From Alphaproteobacteria bacterium (GTDB lineage: Bacteria > Pseudomonadota > Alphaproteobacteria > Micropepsales > Micropepsaceae), in NCBI GenBank assembly GCA_017308475.1, contig JAFKEU010000006.1, positions 124,001 through 188,000 of the forward strand: 64,000 bases of DNA, written 5' to 3'. The first letter of the stretch is position 1, and every line of letters starts with the position of its first letter. Made by a program: the position numbers and the translations under genes. Positions 17,065 to 25,832 of the stretch are shown one piece after another. The notes under the pieces are model-generated. The model was not told the origin of the DNA. It did no database searches and saw nothing but the letters and a program-made list of their open reading frames with translations.

Positions 17065-17113
17065 AGGCGTAAACCCGAGCGTGGAGCATTTGCGCAACCA
17101 ATGCTTTACGCCT
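17065..17113. promoter_or_regulatory. inverted repeat in divergent promoter region
   Basis: Perfect 9-nt arms, AGGCGTAAA (17065-17073) and TTTACGCCT (17105-17113), lie 31 nt apart between the acyl-CoA dehydrogenase gene and the carrier-protein gene. The placement suits a shared operator for the two divergent units; no regulator gene adjoins them. Confidence 0.35.
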
Positions 17114-17150
17114 GGCGGCTAGATTGGCCTTCGTCCCCGCGGAGCCCGCA

Positions 17151-17399
17151 ATGTCGCCGACCGAACGCATCACCGCCATCGCCGTGCGCATGCTGCTCAA
17201 GCGCGGGGTTGCGACGATGCCGGCCGGCCATGAAAACCTGCGCGATGCGGGCCTGACCTCGCTGGACATGGTGGGTCTGATGCTGGCCATCGAAGCCGAA
17301 TTCGACATCGAGGTTCCGCAAAGCGCCATGACGCCGGAGAATTTCGACACCATCAACGCCATCGAGAACCTGGTTTCGGTCACCGCGAAGGCGGCCTGA
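17151..17399 (+). CDS. aminoacyl carrier protein
   Basis: An 82-residue carrier protein. The phosphopantetheine attachment Ser37 lies in LRDAGLTSLDMVGLMLAIE, and the partner-recognition helix is followed by EFDIEVPQSAMTPENFDTINAI. The GLTSLD core matches carrier proteins served by amino acid:[carrier protein] ligases, and the ligase gene is about 1.4 kb away in the neighbouring divergent unit. The ATG at 17151 is preferred, with a GGAG-type site; an alternative in-frame start lies 27 nt upstream. The esterase gene begins 17 nt after its stop. Confidence 0.9.
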   Translation: MSPTERITAIAVRMLLKRGVATMPAGHENLRDAGLTSLDMVGLMLAIEAEFDIEVPQSAMTPENFDTINAIENLVSVTAKAA

Positions 17400-17416
17400 T
17401 CCTTACGAAAGCCGCC

Positions 17417-18442
17417 ATGCCGCTTGACCGTCACGCAAAACGCTTTTTGGAAATGCTGGCTGCCGCCGGTCAAAGCCGCGGCCGGTACGAAAGCGTGGAA
17501 GAACGCCGCCATGCCCTGACAAGCCTGGCCGATCTCGTCGATCCACCGGGCAGCGTGCCCATCGGCGGGGTGCGCGATTGCCTGCTGCGCGTAAGCGATG
17601 GCCACATTACCCTTCGCACCTATTCGCCGCTGGAAGCGCCCCAGCGCGTGCTGCCGGGCATGCTGTTCTTCCATGGCGGCGGCTGGGTGGCGGGCAGCCT
17701 GGAAACCCATGACGGCTTCTGCCGGCGCCTGACCAATGAGACCGGTTGCCGCGTGATCGCGGTTGATTACCGGCTGGCGCCCGAACATCCCTTTCCCCAC
17801 GCGCTGGCCGATGCCTGCAGTGCGCTGTCCTTTGTTGCGACCCACGCCCGCGAGTTCGGCATCGATCCGGCGCGGCTGGGCGTTGCGGGCGACTCCGCCG
17901 GCGGCACGCTGGCGGCGGTCCTGTGCCGCATCGCGCGCGACGCGCGGCGCCACGGTGGGGACAGGGCCCGCAGCGCGCCGTCCATCGCCTTCCAGCTTCT
18001 GGTCTGCCCCATCCTGGACGTGCATGGCGAGGCGGCCTCGCGCCGCGAACTGTGCGAAGGCTATTTCCTGGACGGCGAGACGCTCAGCCGCGACCTGGAA
18101 CTCTATGTCCCGCCCGACACCAATCTGCTCGATCCGCGCCTGTCGCCGCTCTGCGCCGAGGAATTCGAAGACCTGCCGCCGGCCTTCATCCATACCGGCC
18201 AGTTCGATCCCTTTGGCGACGAGGGCGAAGCCTATGCCCAGCGGCTGGGCGGCTTCGGCGTGCCGGTGCATGGCCGCACCCATCCGGGGATGATCCACTA
18301 CTTCTATTGCATGCCGCGCATGATTCCCTATGCGGGCGAGGCCATTCGCATCATCGGCGCCGAGATCCGCTATGCCGTGCAGCTGCCGGTGCCCGAGCGA
18401 CGGGCTCAGAGGCGGATCAGGCCGGAGTTGATCCGCGCATAA
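17417..18442 (+). CDS. alpha/beta hydrolase of the HSL/acetyl-esterase family
   Basis: A 341-residue esterase. The oxyanion motif is HGGGWVAGS, the nucleophile elbow GVAGDSAGGTLAAV holds the catalytic Ser, an Asp lies in GQFDPFGDEG, and a His in RTHPGMIHYF. No signal peptide is present, so it acts in the cytoplasm. It is the second gene after the aminoacyl carrier protein, 17 nt apart, and could release the product from the carrier protein as a thioesterase-like enzyme. General ester hydrolysis is equally possible. The 3' end overlaps the convergent acyl-CoA synthetase gene by 37 nt. Confidence 0.88.
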   Translation: MPLDRHAKRFLEMLAAAGQSRGRYESVEERRHALTSLADLVDPPGSVPIGGVRDCLLRVSDGHITLRTYSPLEAPQRVLPGMLFFHGGGWVAGSLETHDGFCRRLTNETGCRVIAVDYRLAPEHPFPHALADACSALSFVATHAREFGIDPARLGVAGDSAGGTLAAVLCRIARDARRHGGDRARSAPSIAFQLLVCPILDVHGEAASRRELCEGYFLDGETLSRDLELYVPPDTNLLDPRLSPLCAEEFEDLPPAFIHTGQFDPFGDEGEAYAQRLGGFGVPVHGRTHPGMIHYFYCMPRMIPYAGEAIRIIGAEIRYAVQLPVPERRAQRRIRPELIRA

Positions 18443-20175
18443 AGCCCGCCATCCAGCGGCACATAGCCGTTGCCCGTATCGGCCAGCAGCGGATCGGTGA
18501 TCGCCGCGGGATCAAAGCCCTCCCGTGCCAGCGCATGCTTTTTCTGCTTGAAGGTCTCGGTAAAGGACAGGCCGTCCACCAGGCGCAGGAAGACGGGCCG
18601 CGCATAGGCGGGCAGGCGCGCCGCGCAATGGGCACGAAAGTGCGCGGCGTCGAAATCCTCCGTCACTTCCAGCGCGGCCATGCCGCATTTGCCGCTCTGG
18701 CCCGCAACCGCCACGCCATAGACGCAGGCGCCGGTCACGCCGGGCGCCGAAGCGGCCACCTGGGCGACTTCCGTGGTGGAAACATTCTCGCCCTTCCAGC
18801 GGAAGGTGTCGCCGATGCGGTCGACGAAATAAAAGAAGCCCTGGGCGTCCTGGCGCATCAGATCGCCGCTGCGCACCCAGGCATCGCCCGGCTTGAACAC
18901 ATTGCGCAGGATCTTCTTCTCGCCGGCGGCCGGGTCGGTATAGCCCTCGAAACCGGCACTGCCACCGGCGATCCTGCCGATGGCCTCGCCGGCCTCGCCG
19001 CGGGCCACCGCGATGCACAGGCCGTCGTCGCCCCGCGCCGGCTCGCCGGTGCCATCATCAAACCGCACGATCGCGGTGGCGAAGCGGTGGGCCAGGAAGG
19101 GCGGGATGCGGCCAATGGCACCGACCTTTCCTTCCGCATTGTAGAGCGAGAAATTGCCTTCGGTGGCGGCGTAGAATTCCAGGACGCGCGGCACCGCGAA
19201 GCGCTGCTGGAAGGCTTCCCACACATCGGCCGCCAGGCCATTGCCGACTGCCAGGCGCAGCCTGTGCGCGGGCGCACGGCCCATCTCCTTTTGATGGCTC
19301 GCTTCGCTCGCATGCGCCAGCAGGTAGCGGCACAATTCACCGATATACTGAAAGATGGTGGCACCGCTTTCCGCCACATCGCACCAGAAGGCACTTGCAG
19401 AGAATTTCTCCCGCACGATCACTGCCCCGCCGTTCAGCAGCGCCGCGCCGCACGCCACCACGCCGCCCACGCTGTGATACATGGGCAGGCAGTTGTAGAG
19501 GCGGTCATCCGGCCCCGCGCCGGTCATGCCGGCGAACCAGTGGGTCCAGTTCATCAGCCGGCGGTGACTGACGTGCGCCGCCTTGGGAAAGCCGGTGGTG
19601 CCCGATGTATAGATCAGCAGTGCCGGATCGTTCAGCGTGACATCCAGTTTTTCGCTGTCCGTCAGCGGCTCGCCGGAAAATGTATCCAGCAGCGCGCCGA
19701 AGGCATCGCTGTGCCACCAGCACGCCATCTTCGCCTCCCGTCCGTCCAGCGCCCCGCAAAGCTCCCGCGCCGCGATCAGGTGTCGGGGTCTTGCCGCGGC
19801 GAAGGCGTGGGCCAGGCCCTCGCCCCGCAGGTTGGTGTTGATCAGCGCCACCACCGCGCCGATGCGCGTCAGCCCCAGCCAGGCGGCCAGATAATCGGGC
19901 CGGTTCGGCATCATCAGCGCCACCACGTCGCCCTTGCCGATGCCTTCCTCCACGGCCCAGCGGGCATATCGGTTCATCCGGGCAGCAAGTCCGGCATGGC
20001 TGAAACTTTCCCCGCGGCCGATCAGGGCCGGCGCGTCGCCGAAACGCCGGCCAAGTTCCTCGACCACCACCGGCAGGGTACGTGCGGGCGCATCCTCGAT
20101 GCGCGCCGTCATTTCCAGCGCGCGCAGCCACGCCCTGGAAGGCGAATTGTCCCTGGTGGCGGCAAGAGCCGGCAT
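18406..20175 (-). CDS. long-chain/very-long-chain acyl-CoA synthetase (FATP-like)
   Basis: A 589-residue ANL enzyme that would activate fatty acids to acyl-CoA. Motifs are LIYTSGTTGFPKAAHVSH (A3), YAATEGNFSLYN (A5), SGDLMRQDAQGFFYFVDRIGDTFRWKGENVSTTEV (A7/A8, given here only as a landmark) and FTETFKQKKHALAREG (A10 with catalytic Lys). The A8 form DRIGDTFRWKGENVST is characteristic of the FATP/very-long-chain group rather than FadD. I start it at 20175; an internal ATG about 20 codons later is also possible. It is transcribed alone, convergent with the esterase and divergent from metY. Confidence 0.88.
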   Translation of the reverse strand: MPALAATRDNSPSRAWLRALEMTARIEDAPARTLPVVVEELGRRFGDAPALIGRGESFSHAGLAARMNRYARWAVEEGIGKGDVVALMMPNRPDYLAAWLGLTRIGAVVALINTNLRGEGLAHAFAAARPRHLIAARELCGALDGREAKMACWWHSDAFGALLDTFSGEPLTDSEKLDVTLNDPALLIYTSGTTGFPKAAHVSHRRLMNWTHWFAGMTGAGPDDRLYNCLPMYHSVGGVVACGAALLNGGAVIVREKFSASAFWCDVAESGATIFQYIGELCRYLLAHASEASHQKEMGRAPAHRLRLAVGNGLAADVWEAFQQRFAVPRVLEFYAATEGNFSLYNAEGKVGAIGRIPPFLAHRFATAIVRFDDGTGEPARGDDGLCIAVARGEAGEAIGRIAGGSAGFEGYTDPAAGEKKILRNVFKPGDAWVRSGDLMRQDAQGFFYFVDRIGDTFRWKGENVSTTEVAQVAASAPGVTGACVYGVAVAGQSGKCGMAALEVTEDFDAAHFRAHCAARLPAYARPVFLRLVDGLSFTETFKQKKHALAREGFDPAAITDPLLADTGNGYVPLDGGLYARINSGLIRL

Positions 20176-20336
20176 GTCTGTCCCGAATTGAAACGCGCGC
20201 AAATGCGCCCGGGGGAACTGTATGCCGCCTTGCGTGGAAGCGGCGTTAACGCGCCGCGCCACTCGGGTATTGCGCCGACGTTTCGTTAATCTGCCCCGGC
20301 TTAAAATCGGCGCATCAGTACATCAAGGCACTCTGG

Positions 20337-21638
20337 ATGCGCGCCGAAACCATTGCCCTGCACGCCGGCTTCGACGCCGATCCCGCCACCAAGGCGATCG
20401 CGGTGCCGATCTATCAGACGGCGGCCTATCAGTTCGACAGTGCCGATCACGGCGCGGCGCTGTTCAACCTGGAGGAAGAAGGCTTCCGCTACAGCCGCAT
20501 CGCCAACCCCACGGTGCAGGTGCTGGAAAACCGCGTGGCCGCGCTCGAAGGCGCGGCGGGCGCGCTGGCCACGGCATCGGGGCAGGCCGCACTCTATTAC
20601 GCCTTCGCCAACGTGGCGCGGCCGGGAACCAACATTGTCTCGGTGCCGCAGCTTTACGGCACCACGCACACGCTGCTGCATCACGTGCTGCCGTCGCAGG
20701 GCGTGGAAGGCCGCCTTGCCGCCGATGACAGCGCCGGCGCGCTGGCCGCGACCATCGACGAAAACACCTGTGCGGTGTTCTGCGAAAGCGTGGGCAATCC
20801 TGCCGGCAACATCTGCGACCTGGCCGCCATCGCGGACATGGCGCATGCCCACGGCCTGCCGCTGATCGTGGACAATACCGTGGCCACGCCGGTGCTGCTC
20901 AGGCCCGCCGAACACGGCGCCGACATCATCATCCATTCCCTGACCAAATTCCTGGGCGGCCATGGCAACGCTATGGGCGGCGTGGTCGTCGATGCCGGGC
21001 GCTTCGACTGGATGGCGCATGCCGCCCGCTTTCCCCAGTTCACCACACCCGATCCTTCCTATCATGGCCTGGTCTATGCCGAGCGCTTCGGCGCCACCGC
21101 ATTTCTTGCCCGCTGCCGAAGCGTCTATCAGCGCGCCACCGGCGCGATCCTGTCGCCGATGAGCGCCTTCCTCCTGCTGCAGGGGATCGAAACGGTGTCG
21201 CTGCGCGTGGAACGCCATGTGGAGAACGCCCGCAAGGTCGCGCAATTCCTGCGCGCCCATCCGTGCGCGGCCTGGGTGAACTTCGCCGGCTTCGACGACA
21301 GCCCCTATCACGGCCTGGCCCGGAAATATCTGGGCGGGCGCGTGCCCTCGCTGCTGACCTTTGGCGTGAAGGGCGGCTATGAGGCAGGCAAGGATTTCTA
21401 TGACGCGCTGAAGCTGATCAAGCGGCTGGTCAATATCGGCGATGCCAAGTCGCTGGCCTGCCATCCGGCTTCGACCACGCACCGCCAGATGCCAGAGGCG
21501 GAACAGTTGAAGGCCGGCGTGACGCCCGAAACCATCCGCCTGTCGGTGGGCATCGAACACATCGACGACATCCTGGCCGATCTGGACCAGGCGCTGGCGG
21601 CCGCGGCCGCACCGCGCCTGAAGGCGGTGAATCGATGA
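20337..21638 (+). CDS. metY: O-acyl-homoserine sulfhydrylase (MetY type)
   Basis: A 433-residue PLP enzyme of the Cys/Met metabolism family that makes homocysteine from O-acylhomoserine and sulfide. The PLP lysine is Lys204 in [13 protein letters not shown]. The substrate region YSRIANPTV and the long insertion around [18 protein letters not shown] separate it from cystathionine gamma-synthase and favour the MetY branch. It overlaps metA by 4 nt (ATGA), giving a two-gene methionine operon. The 161-bp upstream gap holds the promoter. I looked for a SAM-II riboswitch there and found nothing convincing. Confidence 0.92.
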   Translation: MRAETIALHAGFDADPATKAIAVPIYQTAAYQFDSADHGAALFNLEEEGFRYSRIANPTVQVLENRVAALEGAAGALATASGQAALYYAFANVARPGTNIVSVPQLYGTTHTLLHHVLPSQGVEGRLAADDSAGALAATIDENTCAVFCESVGNPAGNICDLAAIADMAHAHGLPLIVDNTVATPVLLRPAEHGADIIIHSLTKFLGGHGNAMGGVVVDAGRFDWMAHAARFPQFTTPDPSYHGLVYAERFGATAFLARCRSVYQRATGAILSPMSAFLLLQGIETVSLRVERHVENARKVAQFLRAHPCAAWVNFAGFDDSPYHGLARKYLGGRVPSLLTFGVKGGYEAGKDFYDALKLIKRLVNIGDAKSLACHPASTTHRQMPEAEQLKAGVTPETIRLSVGIEHIDDILADLDQALAAAAAPRLKAVNR

Positions 21639-22612
21639 AGAAGACCGAACAGTTCGTGATGGGCACCGGCAGCAGCTTTCGCGGAACGCTGCATGTGGGA
21701 CTGGTCAACAACATGCCCGACCAGGCGCTGCGGACCACGGAGATCCAGTTCGCGCGCCTTCTGAAGGAAGCCGCCGGCCCGCTGGACGTGCGCCTGCGCC
21801 TGTTCTCGCTGTCCTCCATCCCGCGCAGCCGGGAGGCGCGCGCCCGCATGGAAGGTTTTTACGACGATGCCGGTATGCTGCCCCATGCGCCGGTCGACGC
21901 GCTGATCGTCACCGGTGCCGAGCCCCAGGCCGCGGACCTGCGCGCCGAGCCCTATTGGGGCGAGTTGGCCAGGCTGATCGACTGGGCCCAGGCGGGCACC
22001 GTCACGACCCTGTTTTCCTGCCTGGCCGCCCATGCCGCGGTGCTGCATCTGGACGGCATCGCCCGCCGCCCCCTGGCGCGCAAGCTGTCGGGCGTCTTCA
22101 CCGCCATCAGGCGCGAGGATGATCCCCTGTTCCTGAATGTGCCCAGCCAGTTCGCCGTGCCCCATTCACGCCGCAACGAAACGCCACAGGACGCGCTGGC
22201 GGCACATGGCTATCAGGTTCTGACCCGCCTGCAGGGCGGCGGGGCTGACCTGTTTACCCGCGAGCTGCCGGGCCAGAGCCGTTTTGTCTTCCTCCAGGGT
22301 CATCCGGAATATGATTCCGTCACGCTGGGCCGGGAATATCTGCGCGACATGGGCCGCTTCCTGCGCGGCGATTGCACCCGGCCGGCGCTGCCGGAAAATT
22401 ATTTCGACCGCGTCACGGAAGAGATGCTGCACCATGCCGCCGGCAGCGGTGCGCCCCTCGAAGAGCATGTCCGGATCGTGGCCTCCGCCCTGCCGCTGCA
22501 GCAATGGCGCAACCATTCGGTGCGCCTGTTTGCCAACTGGCTGTCGTCGGCGGCCGCCGCCAAGGGGCGCCGCGCCGCGTCACGCGCAATACACACCCGC
22601 AAGCGCGCTTGA
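21635..22612 (+). CDS. metA: homoserine O-acyltransferase, MetA family
   Basis: A 325-residue MetA-type enzyme that acylates homoserine in methionine synthesis. The catalytic cysteine is Cys129 in TTLFSCLAAHAAVLHLDG, and His223 and Glu225 in QGHPEYDSVTLGREY complete the triad. The nucleophile context (SCLAAHA) differs from the E. coli type (WGAQAAL). MetA members of either acyl preference exist, so succinyl or acetyl cannot be settled from what I can see; pairing with MetY hints at O-acetylhomoserine. The C-terminal 25 residues are basic (KGRRAASRAIHTRKRA) and not typical. Its stop is 22 nt from the converging stop of the TPR protein. Confidence 0.88.
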   Translation: MKKTEQFVMGTGSSFRGTLHVGLVNNMPDQALRTTEIQFARLLKEAAGPLDVRLRLFSLSSIPRSREARARMEGFYDDAGMLPHAPVDALIVTGAEPQAADLRAEPYWGELARLIDWAQAGTVTTLFSCLAAHAAVLHLDGIARRPLARKLSGVFTAIRREDDPLFLNVPSQFAVPHSRRNETPQDALAAHGYQVLTRLQGGGADLFTRELPGQSRFVFLQGHPEYDSVTLGREYLRDMGRFLRGDCTRPALPENYFDRVTEEMLHHAAGSGAPLEEHVRIVASALPLQQWRNHSVRLFANWLSSAAAAKGRRAASRAIHTRKRA

Positions 22613-22634
22613 CGCGAGCCGCGGCCGGCAGGCG

Positions 22635-24464
22635 TCAGTCCTTCGGCACCACATCAAAGGCAATGGTCGTTCGCTGGGGTCCGCGGAAAGGCACCGTGCC
22701 GTGCCACATGAAGGATGGAAACAGTACCAGCCGCCCCACCGCGGGCTGGATGATGCGGCGCACCGGATCCTTCAGGGCGATATCGAAAATCGGCTCGCCG
22801 AACTTGATCCAGCCCTGGCGGCCTTCAGCATCCTTCACCGCCTCGGGCACATGGACGTAATAGGCCGAACTGATCCAGCCGGCCGGATGAACGTGGTTCA
22901 CGTGAAAGCCGCAGTCGCGCAGCCGCGCGGACCAGGAGCCGTGATAGCGGAAGTCCCGCGCCCGTCGTGACAGATAGGGATGATCTTCGTCTTCGGCCAG
23001 CTCGGCGATATAGCGCGCCACCGCCTGGTCGATGCGTTCGCGAATCTTCTCGACCAGCGGATGACCCGCGCCGAACAGATGGGCCGCCGTCTGGCTGCCC
23101 TGGCGCAGCGACTGGTTGATGTACTCGCCGGTGCCGGTATGGACCTTGTCCAGATAGGCGTTCAGTTCGGCATTGAAATCCTCGATCCGCGAAAAGCCTT
23201 CCGGCGGCTCCAGGTCGAAGGCGCGCACGAAGCGGTCATAGCCGCTGAGCTGCTCGTCGCGCCCCTCTCCCGTCACGGTGTCTTCCATCATGCGCCAGCC
23301 CAGCCCGATGACGGACAGGCAGTTCTGGTCGTGCGGATTGACGGCGAGGCCCTTCTCGCACAGCGCCACCGCTTTTTCCGGGTCGTCCGCCTGCAGCGCA
23401 GTCTTGGCGGCATCGGCAAAGAGCTCGGCGCTGCCGGGATTGCGCGCCAGCGCCCGGTCGAACGCCCCCATGGCCTCGCCGTGGCGCCCGGTCATCGCCA
23501 GCGCCCGGGCATCACCCGCCAGCGCATCGCGGTCGTCCGGATTGCCCGCAAGGATCTCTTCGTAAAGCGCATGGGCTTGCTCGCCCTTGAGCTCATGGCT
23601 CAGGAAGAAGGCCTTGCCCAGCAGAAGATCGCGCGTGCGCGGCGCCCGGTCATAGGATTTCAGGTAATCCTCGCCCTTGCCCAGCCGGTAGAGCAGGTCG
23701 TTGTAGAACTGATGCAGATGCGGATCGGCGGGGCTGGCCGCCAGCATCTTGCGGTACAGCGCCAGCGCCTCGTCATGGCGCTTGAGCTGTTGCAGGACAT
23801 CGGCGCGCTGGACGTCCAGATAGGGGATGGAAGGATTGAGGCCGGCGGCGCGCTCGAATTCGGCCAGCGCCTCCTCGTGCCTGCTCTGGCCGCGCAGCGC
23901 CAGGGCCAGGTTGTTGTGCAGCGCGCCGGCATAGCGCGGGCCGGCGGCGGCGGCCAGGTGCCGGCGCAGCAGGCTCTCGGCATCGGCGGCATTTTCGGTC
24001 CTGATCAGAAGCCCGCTCAGCGACAGTACCGCGTCGGGATGGCCCGGCATGGCCTGAAGCCAGCGGCGGCATGTGGCGGCGGCGTCTTCCAGGCGCTCCA
24101 GCTGCTCCTGCAGCGCGGCCAGGTCGCGCCATGCGGCGGCGAAGTCGGGCTTCAGCCTGACGGCAGCGCGGAAAGCCTCGATCGCATCGTCGTTGCGGCC
24201 CAGCCGGACCAGGGAACCGCCATGGCCATAGGCGAAGATCGGGCTTTTCGGGTTCCCTGCCCTGGCCCGGGCCAGAAGCTGCTCGGCCTCGGCGAAGCGG
24301 CTCTGGTGCAGGCGCACCGCTCCCAGCATGTGCAGGGCCGCCGGGTCGGGGGTTCCTGCCAACTGGGGGGCCAGTGCCTGTTCGGCGCCTGCCAGGTTGC
24401 CCTGCTGGAGCATCCGGACGGCCTGTTCCAGGCTCTGTTGCAGGGAGAAAGGAGGGGTGGCCAT
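22635..24464 (-). CDS. TPR-repeat protein with C-terminal 2OG-Fe(II) oxygenase-like domain
   Basis: A 609-residue two-part protein. Residues about 10-400 form a run of roughly ten TPR-like helical pairs (for example AALHMLGAVRLHQSRFAEAEQLL and NDDAIEAFRAAVRLKPDFAAAWRDLAAL). The last 200 residues resemble the putative 2OG-Fe(II) oxygenase family that follows TPRs in many proteobacteria: GFHVNHVHPAGWISSAYYVHVP carries candidate iron-binding histidines, and LVLFPSFMWHGTVPF a distal His, with RTTIAFDVVP following. The start at 24464 was chosen for its AGGAGGGG ribosome site. It is divergent from hpnI across 182 bp. The substrate is unknown; a protein or glycan hydroxylase is possible. Confidence 0.82.
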   Translation of the reverse strand: MATPPFSLQQSLEQAVRMLQQGNLAGAEQALAPQLAGTPDPAALHMLGAVRLHQSRFAEAEQLLARARAGNPKSPIFAYGHGGSLVRLGRNDDAIEAFRAAVRLKPDFAAAWRDLAALQEQLERLEDAAATCRRWLQAMPGHPDAVLSLSGLLIRTENAADAESLLRRHLAAAAGPRYAGALHNNLALALRGQSRHEEALAEFERAAGLNPSIPYLDVQRADVLQQLKRHDEALALYRKMLAASPADPHLHQFYNDLLYRLGKGEDYLKSYDRAPRTRDLLLGKAFFLSHELKGEQAHALYEEILAGNPDDRDALAGDARALAMTGRHGEAMGAFDRALARNPGSAELFADAAKTALQADDPEKAVALCEKGLAVNPHDQNCLSVIGLGWRMMEDTVTGEGRDEQLSGYDRFVRAFDLEPPEGFSRIEDFNAELNAYLDKVHTGTGEYINQSLRQGSQTAAHLFGAGHPLVEKIRERIDQAVARYIAELAEDEDHPYLSRRARDFRYHGSWSARLRDCGFHVNHVHPAGWISSAYYVHVPEAVKDAEGRQGWIKFGEPIFDIALKDPVRRIIQPAVGRLVLFPSFMWHGTVPFRGPQRTTIAFDVVPKD

Positions 24465-24571
24465 CACATTTCCAATAGGGGCGGGGTGCGGCTTTGAGGC
24501 CTTTTGCCGGCGCAAAATGCCCGAAATCTTCAGAAAGTTCAAAACCTTGGCGTGACCGCGGCCGGATTTCC

Positions 24572-24586
24572 AAATTGTCGCAATTT
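24572..24586. promoter_or_regulatory. inverted repeat upstream of hpnI
   Basis: AAATTG-TCG-CAATTT, a perfect palindrome with 6-nt arms, lies in the divergent region between the TPR gene and the hopanoid operon, 60 nt before the hpnI start. It could be an operator. No clear -35/-10 pair could be assigned around it. Confidence 0.3.
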
Positions 24587-24646
24587 GTCAGGGGCGACCA
24601 CTTACCCCCTTTGAATCCATCAACTAATAAGTATGTGGGGGCAGGG

Positions 24647-25810
24647 ATGCACATGTATCTGGCGATATTGCGGGATTTTGGCTGGGCGACGGGCGCGATC
24701 GCGCTCGCGGGAACGGCCTATGCGCTGCTCGCGGCGTTGCTTGCGAGCCGCTTCATGCGCGCGCCGCGCGCCCTGGCCGCGGCCGGGGCCGTGCCGGTCA
24801 CCATCCTCAAGCCGCTGCATGGCAGCGAGCCGGGACTGGCGCGGAATCTGGAGACGTTTTTCCTTCAGGAATATCCGGGCGAGGCCCAGATCGTCTTCGG
24901 CGTGCATGACAAGGACGATCCTGCGCTGGCCGTGGTGACGGCGCTGGCGGCGAAATATCCCGGTCGCGATGTCGCCATCGTGTCCGATCATGCGCTGCAT
25001 GGCAGCAACGGCAAGGTTTCGAACCTGATCAACATGCTGCCCGCGGCACGGCACGAGACGCTGGTGCTGTCGGACAGCGATATCGCCGTGGGCCCCGGAT
25101 GGCTGGCCCAGGTGGTGGAAGCGCTGTCGCGCCCGGGCGTGGGCGTGGTCACCTGTTTCTATACCGGCGCCGCGGCACAGGGCGTCGATCCGTTGTGGGC
25201 GTCGCTGGCGGCGATGGGCACCTCCTACGATTTCCTGCCCAATGCCCTGGTCGGCACCAGCCTGAAGATGGCCGCACCCTGCTTCGGGTCCACCATCGCG
25301 CTCAGCCGTGCCACGCTGGACAGGGTGGGCGGCTTTGCCGCTTTCGCCGATCTTCTGGCCGACGATTACGAGATCGGCCGGGCGGTGCGGGGCCTGGGCT
25401 ATACGCTGGCCATTCCGACCCTGGGCGTTTCCCACACAGCCAGCGAGGATTCGCTGGGCGAGATCGTGCGGCATGAACTGCGCTGGACGCGCACCATCCG
25501 CATGCTCAACCCCGGCGGGCACCTGGGCAGCTTCGTCACCCATGGCTTCGCCTTTGCCCTGATCAGCGCGATTCTGCTGGATTTTGCGCGGCCGGCACTT
25601 GGGCTTCTGGGAACTGCCCTTGCGGCGCGCCTGTTCCTGAAATACCGCATTGATGCTACTTTCGGGGCCAGGTCCGGTCCCTACTGGCTGCTTCCGGTGC
25701 GCGACCTTCTGACTTTTGTTGTTTTCGCGATGTCGCTGTTCGGCGAAACGGTCCATTGGCGGGGTTCCCGCTTTGCGGTGGATCCGGCCGGCGCGATGAC
25801 GCAATCCTGA
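24647..25810 (+). CDS. hpnI: hopanoid glycosyltransferase HpnI
   Basis: A 387-residue membrane glycosyltransferase of the ceramide glucosyltransferase-like GT2 group. It is expected to add N-acetylglucosamine to bacteriohopanetetrol, the first step to the cyclitol-ether head group. An N-terminal membrane helix (about 10-35) is followed by the GT core (VTILKPLHGSEPGLARNLETF), the DxD-like LVLSDSDIAVG, the acceptor-site DDYEIGRAVRGLG and the processive-type RHELRWTRTIRMLN (Q/RxxRW). Two or more C-terminal helices close it. I chose the ATG at 24647 after GCAGGG; codon 3 is also ATG. It starts the long plus-strand hopanoid operon and is 22 nt before hpnJ. Confidence 0.92.
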   Translation: MHMYLAILRDFGWATGAIALAGTAYALLAALLASRFMRAPRALAAAGAVPVTILKPLHGSEPGLARNLETFFLQEYPGEAQIVFGVHDKDDPALAVVTALAAKYPGRDVAIVSDHALHGSNGKVSNLINMLPAARHETLVLSDSDIAVGPGWLAQVVEALSRPGVGVVTCFYTGAAAQGVDPLWASLAAMGTSYDFLPNALVGTSLKMAAPCFGSTIALSRATLDRVGGFAAFADLLADDYEIGRAVRGLGYTLAIPTLGVSHTASEDSLGEIVRHELRWTRTIRMLNPGGHLGSFVTHGFAFALISAILLDFARPALGLLGTALAARLFLKYRIDATFGARSGPYWLLPVRDLLTFVVFAMSLFGETVHWRGSRFAVDPAGAMTQS

Positions 25811-25832
25811 CCGACCTCAAGGACTATCGGCA

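Noticed and set aside
20176..20336. Possible SAM riboswitch upstream of metY-metA
   Set aside because: SAM-II elements often precede met genes in this class, and short pieces such as GGCTTAAAATCGGCGC look suggestive. I could not build the conserved stem plus pseudoknot and the key GCTAAA-type segment is not in place.
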